Below, in pieces: positions 1 to 4,992 of a stretch of DNA of 5,611 nucleotides. Each line of letters starts with the position of its first letter. Within the stretch, counting starts at the first letter, position 1. This DNA comes from QYQD01 sp040755415 (GTDB lineage: Bacteria; Desulfobacterota; QYQD01), in the NCBI GenBank assembly GCA_040755415.1, contig JBFMAZ010000081.1:1-5611 (forward strand), read 5' to 3'. The notes under the pieces were generated by a model. That model was not told the DNA's origin. It saw nothing but the letters and a program-made list of their open reading frames with translations, and ran no database searches. A program made the position numbers and the translations under genes.

Positions 1-68
1 TTCTCTATACCCCGCCCGATGACATGGTGCAAAATACCGGGCGCGTCCAGTCTTGCTAATCTTGGCAT

Positions 69-632
69 GTGTTCCTATATCTCACAAACCCGCTGGCATG
101 TCAAGCACGTTCTGCACGAACGTCCCCGTCCATCCTGCTGGGCACTACGGGTATCGGTGATTTTTTCCGCAGAGTCTACGAGCTTTTTAAGACCTCGGAG
201 ATGAGCGTTGTAATAACCACGGGCGCACAGGTTGGCGAGATGGAGCCCATTACTGGGAAGATTTACGTTGAACCATACCTTGACGGCGACCTAGTGATGG
301 AGGAGTGCGACCTGGTGGTCTGCCACGGAGGAAATGGTACTATTTACCAGGCCCTGCAAAGCGGCAAGCCCGTCATCGGGATACCGACTATCCCCGATCA
401 GGCCTATAACATGCGGAGGGTGGAGGCGTTGGGAGTTGGCAGGTCAATTACCTGGAAGGAGTTCAATTCTAACCCAAAAGTGCTTTTGCATGCTATTGAT
501 CTAGTACTTACCACTCCGTCGTTTACTGAAAAGGCCCGCTGGATGCAGGCCATTTTGAAGACTTATCATGCCGAAAAAACAGCGGCGGATATTATCGAGC
601 GTTATATGGAAAATAAAAGGCTAAAGCCTTAA
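69..632 (+). CDS. 5'-truncated GT-B glycosyltransferase, C-terminal donor-binding domain (copy 1)
   Basis: This encodes the C-terminal half of a UDP-glycosyltransferase-like (GT1/MGT-type, MurG-like fold) enzyme, the Rossmann domain that binds the nucleotide-sugar donor. The signature HGGNGT lies at residues 86-91 and is followed by the conserved GKPVIGIP and DQAYNMRRVEALGVG segments. Whole family members run to roughly 400 residues; here only about the last 165 match. Homology to the second copy in this window begins near base 140 (GTTGIG). Bases 60-139 are open in the same frame but resemble nothing in the family, a stop lies at 57-59, and the GTG at 69 has no ribosome binding site. The acceptor-binding N-terminal domain is therefore missing and the product is unlikely to be an active transferase. 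The domain call is confident; whether the fragment is translated is not known. Confidence 0.75.
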   Translation: MFLYLTNPLACQARSARTSPSILLGTTGIGDFFRRVYELFKTSEMSVVITTGAQVGEMEPITGKIYVEPYLDGDLVMEECDLVVCHGGNGTIYQALQSGKPVIGIPTIPDQAYNMRRVEALGVGRSITWKEFNSNPKVLLHAIDLVLTTPSFTEKARWMQAILKTYHAEKTAADIIERYMENKRLKP

Positions 633-660
633 CTCCGCAATTGTCAAAGATTTCATCTGA

Positions 661-737
661 AAATCCCCCTGTATCCCCCTTTTCCAAAGGGGGAATATGA
701 TGTGCCCCCTTTACTAAAGGGGGGGTGAGGGAGGATT
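661..737. repeat. Palindromic MITE-like element, copy 1
   Basis: The element opens with AAATCCCCCTGTATCCCCCT and closes with an approximately complementary purine arm ending GAGGGAGGATT. Inside are two hairpins: CCCCCTTT (675-682) with AAAGGGGG (686-693), and CCCCCTTT (705-712) with AAAGGGGG (716-723). A second member with the same ends lies at 3270-3350. It encodes nothing visible. Its position 29 bases after the glycosyltransferase stop would let the first hairpin act as a transcription barrier, although no clean T tract follows. Confidence 0.7.
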
Positions 738-829
738 ATTCTCATTGTCCTTTGGCCAATGGGGACGTTGTTTCTCACATCGCAAAACGTCTCTATGCCT
801 CGCAAAGTCTAGGTGAAAGCAAGAGAGCT

Positions 830-878
830 GAAGGAGTTAGAAGGCAGAAGACAGGAGACAGGAGACAGAAGGAAAAAG
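830..878 (+). repeat. Degenerate 7-bp tandem repeat, purine-rich
   Basis: Seven consecutive heptamers can be laid out here in register, each ending in AG. The centre has two identical ACAGGAG units (851-857, 858-864) followed by ACAGAAG (865-871). The outer units (GAAGGAG, TTAGAAG, GCAGAAG, GAAAAAG) are increasingly degenerate. The tract begins immediately after the conserved head of the composite element and runs into its terminator stem. Confidence 0.65.
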
Positions 879-880
879 GA

Positions 881-911
881 AGGGCGGGGGATATCCCGCC
901 CTTTGCTTTTT
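881..911 (+). terminator. Intrinsic terminator of composite element copy 1
   Basis: A perfect 8-bp GC-rich stem AGGGCGGG (881-888)/CCCGCCCT (895-902) with a 6-nt loop is followed by TTGCTTTTT. This is a textbook Rho-independent terminator for + strand transcription. It would end any transcript of the preceding element well before the gene at 1193. Confidence 0.8.
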
Positions 912-1029
912 GTGCGCTGGCATAATAATCTACTGCACCATCCTTAAGAGTTCTTTAACATTTTTATTGTCATTTTGCATCCCCAATCAGGTTGAGGACA
1001 GGCTTGATGCGGCTCCAACAAGGAACTGG

Positions 1030-1050
1030 ATGCCGGATCAAGTCCGGCAT
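1030..1050. repeat. REP-like hairpin
   Basis: ATGCCGGA (1030-1037) and TCCGGCAT (1043-1050) form a perfect 8-bp stem around a 5-nt loop. The surrounding CTGGATGCCGGATCAAG is the familiar bacterial intergenic REP type. The AT-rich stretch from 1051 to 1180 holds no gene that I can support. Confidence 0.65.
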
Positions 1051-1192
1051 GAAATTTTTATGTATTTACCTGTCGGAGCAATAGTGTTGATGGCATAAAA
1101 TAATTACTGGATTCTTCACTGAAAAAAAGTTGGTTTTTTGGGCTTTTTGGTGGTAAATAAAATTAGTTTGATTTTGATGAAAGGGAATCCGT

Positions 1193-1507
1193 GTGTCTGA
1201 AAAGGAGTACCTGGTTAGACTGGGTGAGAGAGCCAGGAAGCGTCATTATCATAAGACCGAGAAGGGTAACCTGGTGGAATTTATGGTTCAATTAGAAGTA
1301 GAGGCAAATAGGGGTGTATGGAAACCTGTGATTCGCTATGATTGTTCACATAACTTTTCACACAGAGATATGTACAAAATTGATGGGAGCAAGAAAAAGG
1401 AAGAAATATATTTGACCTACACAGACGCCCTGGATTTTGCTGATAAAGACATTAACCAGAATTGGGACGCCTACAAAAACAGGTTTCTTGGAGGAGAGTG
1501 GCCATGA
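1193..1507 (+). CDS. Small uncharacterised protein, DUF7718-like
   Basis: This encodes a 104-residue soluble, charged protein that I recognise only as resembling the DUF7718 family. That name is from memory and needs a profile search. The start is GTG at 1193, supported by AAGGGA at 1181-1186 with 6-nt spacing. Visible features are a basic N-terminal patch (RKRHYHKTEKG, around residues 15-25), a beta-rich middle (LVEFMVQLEVEANRGVWKPVIRYD) and a histidine-containing motif SHNFSHRDMY near residues 52-61. The C-terminus is acidic and helical. There is no signal peptide or membrane segment. Its stop overlaps the next start by 4 nt (ATGA), so the two genes are almost certainly translationally coupled and likely to act together. 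Function is unknown. The size, pairing and neighbouring toxin-antitoxin modules make a toxin-antitoxin role plausible but unproven. Confidence 0.75.
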   Translation: MSEKEYLVRLGERARKRHYHKTEKGNLVEFMVQLEVEANRGVWKPVIRYDCSHNFSHRDMYKIDGSKKKEEIYLTYTDALDFADKDINQNWDAYKNRFLGGEWP

Positions 1508-1767
1508 ATATATTTGAGAAGAAGAATGCAGAATTGGTCACCGAATTTGACCGTTTTATTCGTGAACACCCGGAGTTCTCCGACAAAATCCCCAATGGCG
1601 CCTTAGTAGTAATGCTTGTAGAAGGAGATGAAAGATTTAACAAGTGGAATGTAGCCGGGGCAAAAAAACAGGTAGAGAAGGGACAACCTATAATATATAT
1701 AAAAATTAAGAGACTGGAACCCATCCGTTCCAGAATTAAGGATATCGAACTAGCCAAGGCCGTATAG
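1504..1767 (+). CDS. Small uncharacterised protein, DUF5647-like
   Basis: This encodes an 87-residue protein resembling the DUF5647 family (recalled from the family pattern, not searched). I chose the ATG at 1504 because it overlaps the upstream stop as ATGA and is preceded by GGAGG at 1490-1494. An in-frame start at 1462 lies inside the upstream gene and lacks such support. The N-terminus (IFEKKNAELVTEFDRFIREH) is predicted helical and is followed by PEFSDKIPNGALVVML, a likely beta strand. The C-terminal half contains KGQPIIYIKIKRLEPIRSR, another strand followed by a basic turn. No catalytic motif, signal peptide or membrane segment is visible. The function is unknown; it is probably the partner of the preceding gene in a two-protein complex. 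The operon ends here, with a weak hairpin 15 nt downstream. Confidence 0.75.
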   Translation: MNIFEKKNAELVTEFDRFIREHPEFSDKIPNGALVVMLVEGDERFNKWNVAGAKKQVEKGQPIIYIKIKRLEPIRSRIKDIELAKAV

Positions 1768-1781
1768 ATTACGAAATCGTC

Positions 1782-1796
1782 GTGGAAAACTTCCAC
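1782..1796 (+). terminator. Weak hairpin after the DUF7718/DUF5647 operon
   Basis: GTGGAA (1782-1787) pairs with TTCCAC (1791-1796) across a 3-nt loop and is followed by TTTA. The stem is short and only half GC, so termination here would be partial. Confidence 0.3.
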
Positions 1797-1826
1797 TTTA
1801 GCTGGCGGTTATCAGTAGCCTCGAGC

Positions 1827-1955
1827 GGGACGTTGTTTCTCACATTGCAAAACGTCTCTATGCTTCGCAAGCCCCGGATGAAAGCAAGAGAGCTCAAAGC
1901 TCTATACCCCACACCCCATACTCCATACTCCATACTCCGTGCTCTTTGCTTTTTG
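1827..1955 (+). repeat. Composite intergenic element, copy 2
   Basis: The head (1827-1894) is the gap-free 68-bp counterpart of 762-829, and the tail CTTTGCTTTTTG (1944-1955) matches 901-912 exactly. The stem GACGTT (1829-1834)/AACGTC (1851-1856) is preserved. GCAAGAGAGC (1884-1893) can pair with GCTCTTTGC (1941-1949) through nine base pairs and one bulge. The middle tract is pyrimidine-rich, unlike copy 1. No GC-rich terminator stem is present; the enclosing stem followed by TTTTT could replace it. The element lies between the DUF5647-like gene and mntA, in the same orientation as copy 1. Confidence 0.6.
1896..1944 (+). repeat. Degenerate 7-bp tandem repeat, pyrimidine-rich
   Basis: Seven heptamers fit in register. 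Three are identical CATACTC units (1917-1937), preceded by AAAGCTC, TATACCC and CACACCC and followed by CGTGCTC. The period equals that of the tract in copy 1 (830-878), but the unit sequence is unrelated. Confidence 0.65.
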
Positions 1956-1987
1956 GGTATAGCTATACACGAGCAGGAAAAGTGCCG

Positions 1988-2016
1988 TTGCGTTTTCTAA
2001 AGGGATAGTATATATG
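1988..2016 (+). promoter_or_regulatory. Possible sigma-70-type promoter for mntA-hepT
   Basis: TTGCGT (1988-1993) and TATATG (2011-2016) are separated by 17 bases and sit about 50 bases upstream of the mntA start. Both boxes deviate from consensus, so this is only a candidate. The sequence GTTTTCTAAA occurs twice around it (1992-2001 and 2016-2025), a possible direct-repeat operator for autoregulation. Confidence 0.3.
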
Positions 2017-2036
2017 TTTTCTAAAAGTCAAAGACT

Positions 2037-2055
2037 CTCGGGATCAACCGAGGAG
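2037..2055 (+). promoter_or_regulatory. Hairpin overlapping the mntA Shine-Dalgarno
   Basis: CTCGG (2037-2041) can pair with CCGAG (2048-2052). The 3' arm overlaps the GAGGAG ribosome binding site (2050-2055) that serves the ATG at 2064 with 8-nt spacing. The stem is only 5 bp, so a regulatory effect on translation is possible but weakly supported. Confidence 0.35.
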
Positions 2056-2063
2056 ATAGCGGT

Positions 2064-2471
2064 ATGCATACCAGAAAAGATCTCTTAGAAAGATTGCCTG
2101 TTATTCTGGCAAGGTTTCCCGAAATATCCTTTGCCTATTTGTTCGGGTCTAGGGCCGAAGGCAGAGAACGTCAGCAAAGCGATATTGATATAGCTATATA
2201 TGTGCGCCCGGATTTTAGAATTGACCGGTTAGAGCTGTCATCTATTTTATCCGCCGAACTGGAAGGTGTAACAGACCTTGTTATCCTTAATCAGGCCCCG
2301 GCGGCGGTATGCCACCAGGTGCTAAAGACCGGCGTTTTACTTATTGAGCGTATACCGGAGGAAAGAAAGCGATTTGAGATCGTTGCCAGAAAACTATATG
2401 AAGACTATCTCTATCTCCATAAGAGGTATATGACGTCTGTGCGACGGGAATATGGCAAAAAGTATGGTTGA
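2064..2471 (+). CDS. mntA: MntA-type minimal nucleotidyltransferase antitoxin
   Basis: This encodes a 135-residue MNT-fold protein, the antitoxin of the MNT/HEPN system. In studied members it transfers AMP from ATP to a tyrosine of the partner HEPN RNase and so silences it. The nucleotidyltransferase signature is complete: G28-S29, ten intervening residues, then D40-I-D42 (the GSX10DXD pattern of MntA). D71 in TDLVIL is the likely third metal ligand. The start at ATG 2064 has a strong GAGGAG site. The C-terminal segment (residues 95-130) is helical and basic. The gene overlaps the next by 20 nt, or 8 nt if the inner start is used, implying coupled translation. All active-site residues are present, so the antitoxin is probably functional. 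Symbol by family resemblance. Confidence 0.88.
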   Translation: MHTRKDLLERLPVILARFPEISFAYLFGSRAEGRERQQSDIDIAIYVRPDFRIDRLELSSILSAELEGVTDLVILNQAPAAVCHQVLKTGVLLIERIPEERKRFEIVARKLYEDYLYLHKRYMTSVRREYGKKYG

Positions 2472-2889
2472 TAAACTTATCATAGAACGGCTGATCGTAC
2501 GCTTAAAAGGTTATTTAAAAGAACTGGAAGACGCTACGGACGTTGACTGGGAGAAATACTCAACTGATGCCCGGGCCAGAAGGTTTGTTGAACGGCTTCT
2601 GCATCTATCACTGGAAACCTGCTTAGATATTGGGCATCACATAATATCAGAAGAGGGATATCGTGAGCCGGAGAGTTACCGTGACGTTTTCAATGTCCTC
2701 ATCGAGGAAGGTATCTTGCCAGGGGAGGAAGGACCGGTTTACGAAAAGATGGCCGCTTTTAGAAACCTGCTGGTCCATCACTATGAAAAGATCGATGACG
2801 CTGCTGTCTTTGGCATCTTCAAAAAACACCTGAATGACTTCCATCGATTTATCGGGCACATTCTTAAAAAATTGGATAACGAATATTAG
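2452..2889 (+). CDS. hepT: HepT-type HEPN RNase toxin
   Basis: This encodes a 145-residue all-helical HEPN-domain protein of the HepT (DUF86) group, a ribonuclease toxin that studied members use against RNA when freed from MntA. The catalytic motif RX4HXY is intact at R104-NLLV-H109-H-Y111. The tyrosine is the residue that MntA AMPylates in characterised homologues. Upstream helices contain RFVERLLHLSLETCLDIGHH (residues 44-63), typical of the family. The ATG at 2452 has GGGA too close (2-nt spacing). An in-frame ATG at 2464 (MVDKLI...) would start nearer the usual family N-terminus, so the true start is unsettled. Reading overlap with mntA ensures co-expression. No terminator is obvious directly after the stop. 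Confidence 0.88.
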   Translation: MAKSMVDKLIIERLIVRLKGYLKELEDATDVDWEKYSTDARARRFVERLLHLSLETCLDIGHHIISEEGYREPESYRDVFNVLIEEGILPGEEGPVYEKMAAFRNLLVHHYEKIDDAAVFGIFKKHLNDFHRFIGHILKKLDNEY

Positions 2890-3010
2890 ATTTCTATGGA
2901 AAGTTCTGAACCCGGCATTGTATTCATTCCCTGCGGGATCATCAAATTTGATATTGACACTGACACGGTAGCCGAGTATTAAATAATCAGTAGAAGTTCT
3001 TGCAGAAATC

Positions 3011-3089
3011 GTCACACCGGTGAAAACCGGTGTCCAGAGGTATCTCAATCTGCTTAAAATTACTGGATTCCGGTTTTCGCCGGGATGAC
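3011..3089. repeat. Pair of inverted REP sequences (BIME-like)
   Basis: Two 26-bp sequences, 3011-3036 and 3064-3089, are imperfect inverted copies of each other. Each begins or ends with a GTCA/TGAC and TCCA/TGGA edge. The first forms a perfect 8-bp hairpin ACACCGGT (3014-3021)/ACCGGTGT (3026-3033) with a GAAA tetraloop; the second has a CCGG...CCGG core. Such paired REPs are usually spread by REP-associated tyrosine transposases. No transposase is present here. The rest of 2890-3179 shows no gene I can support. Confidence 0.7.
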
Positions 3090-3179
3090 AAGAACGCCAT
3101 TCACAAGACTTTTGCAAGAGCCTCATATATAAGGAAACCATGATTCTTGTTGAAGACTGGTTCTGAAGAGAGGCATACC

Positions 3180-3230
3180 ATGGGCATATCTGTTAATCTC
3201 CCCGAGATAAACATAAAGGTAACACTTTAA
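3180..3230 (+). pseudogene. Probable 5' remnant of the UPF0175 gene
   Basis: An ATG at 3180, preceded by GAGAGG (3168-3173) with 6-nt spacing, opens a 16-codon frame MGISVNLPEINIKVTL that ends in TAA at 3228-3230. The sequence resembles the N-terminal beta strand of UPF0175 proteins, and the body of such a protein begins 123 bases later in another frame. I infer that this is the original start of the gene, cut off by a stop, a frame change and the palindromic element at 3270-3350. A short coincidental frame cannot be excluded. Confidence 0.4.
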
Positions 3231-3269
3231 CTGTTTGAAAAGAGCTAGTTGTCCAGAAAACGGCGCCTC

Positions 3270-3350
3270 AAAAATCCCCCTTAATCCCCCTTTTTCAAAG
3301 GGGGAAGTGTTTCTCCTCCCTTTGGAAAAGGGAGGTTGGGAGGGATTTTA
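3270..3350. repeat. Palindromic MITE-like element, copy 2
   Basis: The element runs from AAAAATCCCCCTTAATCCCC to a complementary right arm ending GGGAGGGATTTTA, so the whole element is an inverted repeat. Internal arms CCCCCTTTTTCAAAGGGGG and CCTCCCTTTGGAAAAGGGAGG each form hairpins. The ends and layout match the element at 661-737, though the internal sequence differs. It separates the likely original N-terminus of the UPF0175 gene from its body. Because the outermost bases are A/T runs, a target-site duplication cannot be read reliably. Confidence 0.7.
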
Positions 3351-3352
3351 AA

Positions 3353-3571
3353 ATGCTTTTTCAAACAGCTAAACTGATACACATAAAGAAGGATGAAATA
3401 AAGGTCTTGCTCGCGACAAAGCTTCTTGAAGACGGGATAGTTTCCCTCGGGAAAGCTGCTGAAATCGCAGGTTATTCCGAAAAGGCTTTTGTTGAAGTAC
3501 TCATACACAGGGGTGTAACGCCCATAAAATACTCTGAACTTGACCTCGGTAAAGAACTAAAAAATGCCTGA
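3353..3571 (+). CDS. UPF0175-family antitoxin-like protein, N-terminus altered
   Basis: This encodes 72 residues of a UPF0175 protein, predicted to be the DNA-binding antitoxin partner of DUF3368 PIN-like toxins. The family core is clear at residues 17-50: KVLLATKLLEDGIVSLGKAA, then EIAGYSEKAFVEVL, a helix-turn-helix. The ending HRGVTPIKYSELDLGKELKN is also typical. Family members usually have a short beta strand and helix before this core. Here the first 15 residues are atypical, and the expected N-terminus appears to lie upstream at 3180. The ATG at 3353 directly follows the palindromic element, whose right arm AGGGA (3341-3345) is placed 7 nt upstream as a ribosome binding site. The shortened protein could therefore be made, but whether it folds and binds DNA is uncertain. 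It overlaps the DUF3368 start at 3564 by 8 nt. Confidence 0.78.
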   Translation: MLFQTAKLIHIKKDEIKVLLATKLLEDGIVSLGKAAEIAGYSEKAFVEVLIHRGVTPIKYSELDLGKELKNA

Positions 3572-4013
3572 CATAACCGTGGTAGACATTCTGTGCTGAT
3601 TGCACTGGAAAAGATTAATCTTCTTGAATTACTTTGCAAAATATATGTCGAAATTATCCTTCCAGAAGCTGTCGCTCGTGAATTCGGCACCCCCCACCAT
3701 TGATTGTTATCGGGTCAAAAAGGTCGAAAGCCCGCTGGTCAAGCTGCTTGCAACCGATTTAAATCTCGGCAGGGGAGAATCAGAAGCTATAGCATTGGCA
3801 AGCCAGGCAGGTGCCAGAATAATAGTTGATGACCTAAAAGCACGCGGGATTGCAGAAACTTTAAACCTGAGGGTAACGGGCACGATTTGAGTATTGCTTA
3901 AAGCTCAAGAGCTCGGATTTGTACAAAATGCTTGTGAAAAGGTAAAGGATCTCAAGGAGAAGGGATTCTACGTTTCAGAAGAACTTTTGGTTAAGTTAAA
4001 TAAGTTAAAATAA
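3564..4013 (+). pseudogene. DUF3368 (PIN-like) toxin gene, disrupted
   Basis: Members of this family are PIN-like predicted nucleases paired with UPF0175. The reading begins MPDITVVD at 3564 and shifts frame at about 3588, apparently by loss of one base. It continues as SVLIALEKINLLELL and ILPEAVAREFGT from 3590 in the next frame. An extra C in the C6 run at 3690-3695 returns it to the first frame for VKKVESPLVKLL, LGRGESEAIALA, DDLKARGIAE and VTGTI. A TGA at 3888-3890 then stands where the family normally has glycine (VTGTIGVLL). The remainder VLLKAQELGF to EKGFYVSEELL runs to the TAA at 4011-4013. The acidic residues of the LGxGESEA and DD motifs survive, but no full-length product is expected. 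Compensating homopolymer-like shifts could be sequencing error; the nonsense codon is harder to explain that way. Confidence 0.8.
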
Positions 4014-4076
4014 TTCGGGCTGTTGAAAGAAGCAGACTAAGGCCAGCCACATCATTCATCATCGTCAAGAACTTGT

Positions 4077-4992
4077 TTGGCAGTCCTCCGGGGAGCCCGT
4101 ACCGGTGGTGGCGGCCTATACCCCATCCTAAAAAGCATTATTATTCCCTACATTCCTATTTTTGAATGGCTACCTGATTGGCTGGTAAAGAGAGATGGGG
4201 GGCTTTGGGAAAGACTTGATTTGCTCAATCTCAAACTCGAGATGTTTGTATTTGATAATGTTATGAATGTTTTTAAGAGGCTTAGTAAAAAGCATGGCCT
4301 CAGGAAGACCATTACTGCGACTAACTGTCTTACAGGCAATGACGTTACCTTTCTTGCCGATATTCAGGAATATTTTCCAACAAGGGACTTACCTGAAGAC
4401 TATCACTACATCGGACCTCTGACCCTGAAAAGTAGCATTCCGCCGCCTTCGTGGTGGCCACCTGGAAAAGGCAACAAGCCCTTAATCTACATAACAATGG
4501 GCACCACGGGGATCGGGCATTTTTTCCAAACGGTATATGATCTTTTGAAGGTATCGGATATGATGGCTATAGTTACCACAGGCGATCAGGTTACCGGAAT
4601 GGAGAGTATTGAAGGGAAGATTTATTTTGAATCTTTTATGGATGGTGATTTAGTAATGGAAGTGTGTGACGTAGTGGTCTGCCGCGGTGGGAATGGTACA
4701 ATTTACCAGGCACTGCAACACGGCAAGCCCGTCATCAGGATACCGACTATCCCCGATCAGGCCTATAATATGCGGAGGGTGGAGGCGTTAGGGGTCGGCA
4801 AGTCAATTACCTGGAAAGAGTTCGATTCTAACCCAAAAAGTGCTTTTGAATGCTATTGATGCAGTACTGACCACTCCGTCGGTTACTGAAAAGGCCCGCT
4901 GGATGCAGGCCATTTTGAAGACTTATCATGCCGAAAAAACAGCGGCGGATATTATCGAGCGTTATATGGAAAATAAAAGGCTAAAGCCTTAA
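4077..4992 (+). pseudogene. GT-B glycosyltransferase, 5'-truncated and frameshifted (copy 2)
   Basis: This is the longer of two copies of the same glycosyltransferase. From about 4113 it matches the family: a linker region (PDWLVKRDGGLWERLDLL), then DVTFLADIQEYFPTRDLP and YHYIGPL, the usual lead-in to the donor domain, then PLIYITMGTTGIG and the donor-binding half. Roughly the first hundred residues of the acceptor domain are absent, and the frame opens only after a stop at 4038-4040 with a weak TTG start. The uninterrupted frame ends at 4859. One extra A in the run at 4835-4839 (four As in copy 1) shifts the frame, and restoring it gives a normal ending VLLNAIDAVL... to the TAA at 4990-4992. 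Two conserved residues have also changed: the His of HGGNGT is Arg (codon 4683-4685) and GIP reads RIP (codon 4737-4739). It is probably inactive. Confidence 0.8.

Larger units (their letters stand above)
762..912 (+). repeat. Composite intergenic element, copy 1 (conserved head, heptamer tract, conserved tail)
   Basis: Bases 762-829 match 1827-1894 over 68 positions without a gap, with 8 differences by my count. The tail CTTTGCTTTTTG (901-912) recurs at 1944-1955. Between head and tail the two copies are unrelated. The head can form a 6-bp stem GACGTT (764-769)/AACGTC (786-791). Its end, GCAAGAGAGC, can pair with the start of the tail region, enclosing the variable tract. This copy ends in a strong intrinsic terminator. 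It looks like a transcribed structured RNA or a mobile repeat rather than a gene. I do not recognise it as a known riboswitch. Confidence 0.6.

Noticed and set aside
1..68. Open frames in the first bases as the missing glycosyltransferase N-terminus.
   Set aside because: No frame resembles the family; a stop at 57-59 interrupts the glycosyltransferase frame, and the sequence does not match the corresponding part of copy 2.
762..1955. Composite elements as integron attC sites flanking a toxin-antitoxin cassette.
   Set aside because: I could not find the RYYYAAC and GTTRRRY core sites in matching positions, and no integrase is in view.
2896..2982. A 28-codon frame beginning MESSEPGIVFIPCG just after hepT.
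   Set aside because: It has no ribosome binding site and no recognisable family; too short to support as a gene.
2647..3141. Long open frame on the minus strand opposite hepT and the REP pair.
   Set aside because: It lies antisense to the well-supported hepT and reads through REP hairpins; no family resemblance.
3140..3166. Eight-codon frame MILVEDWF with AAGGAA upstream, as a leader peptide before the UPF0175 remnant.
   Set aside because: Spacing to AAGGAA is only 3 nt and there is no conserved attenuator structure; chance is likely.
3888..3890. In-frame TGA at a conserved glycine, as expected if UGA encoded glycine (SR1/Gracilibacteria code).
   Set aside because: TGA serves as the natural stop of the genes ending at 1507, 2471 and 3571, and this gene also carries frameshifts, so ordinary decay explains it.
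4835..4840. A5G run in glycosyltransferase copy 2 as a programmed frameshift site.
   Set aside because: It is not a classical slippery heptamer, the needed shift direction is +1, copy 1 reads through with A4, and other residues in copy 2 are also damaged.
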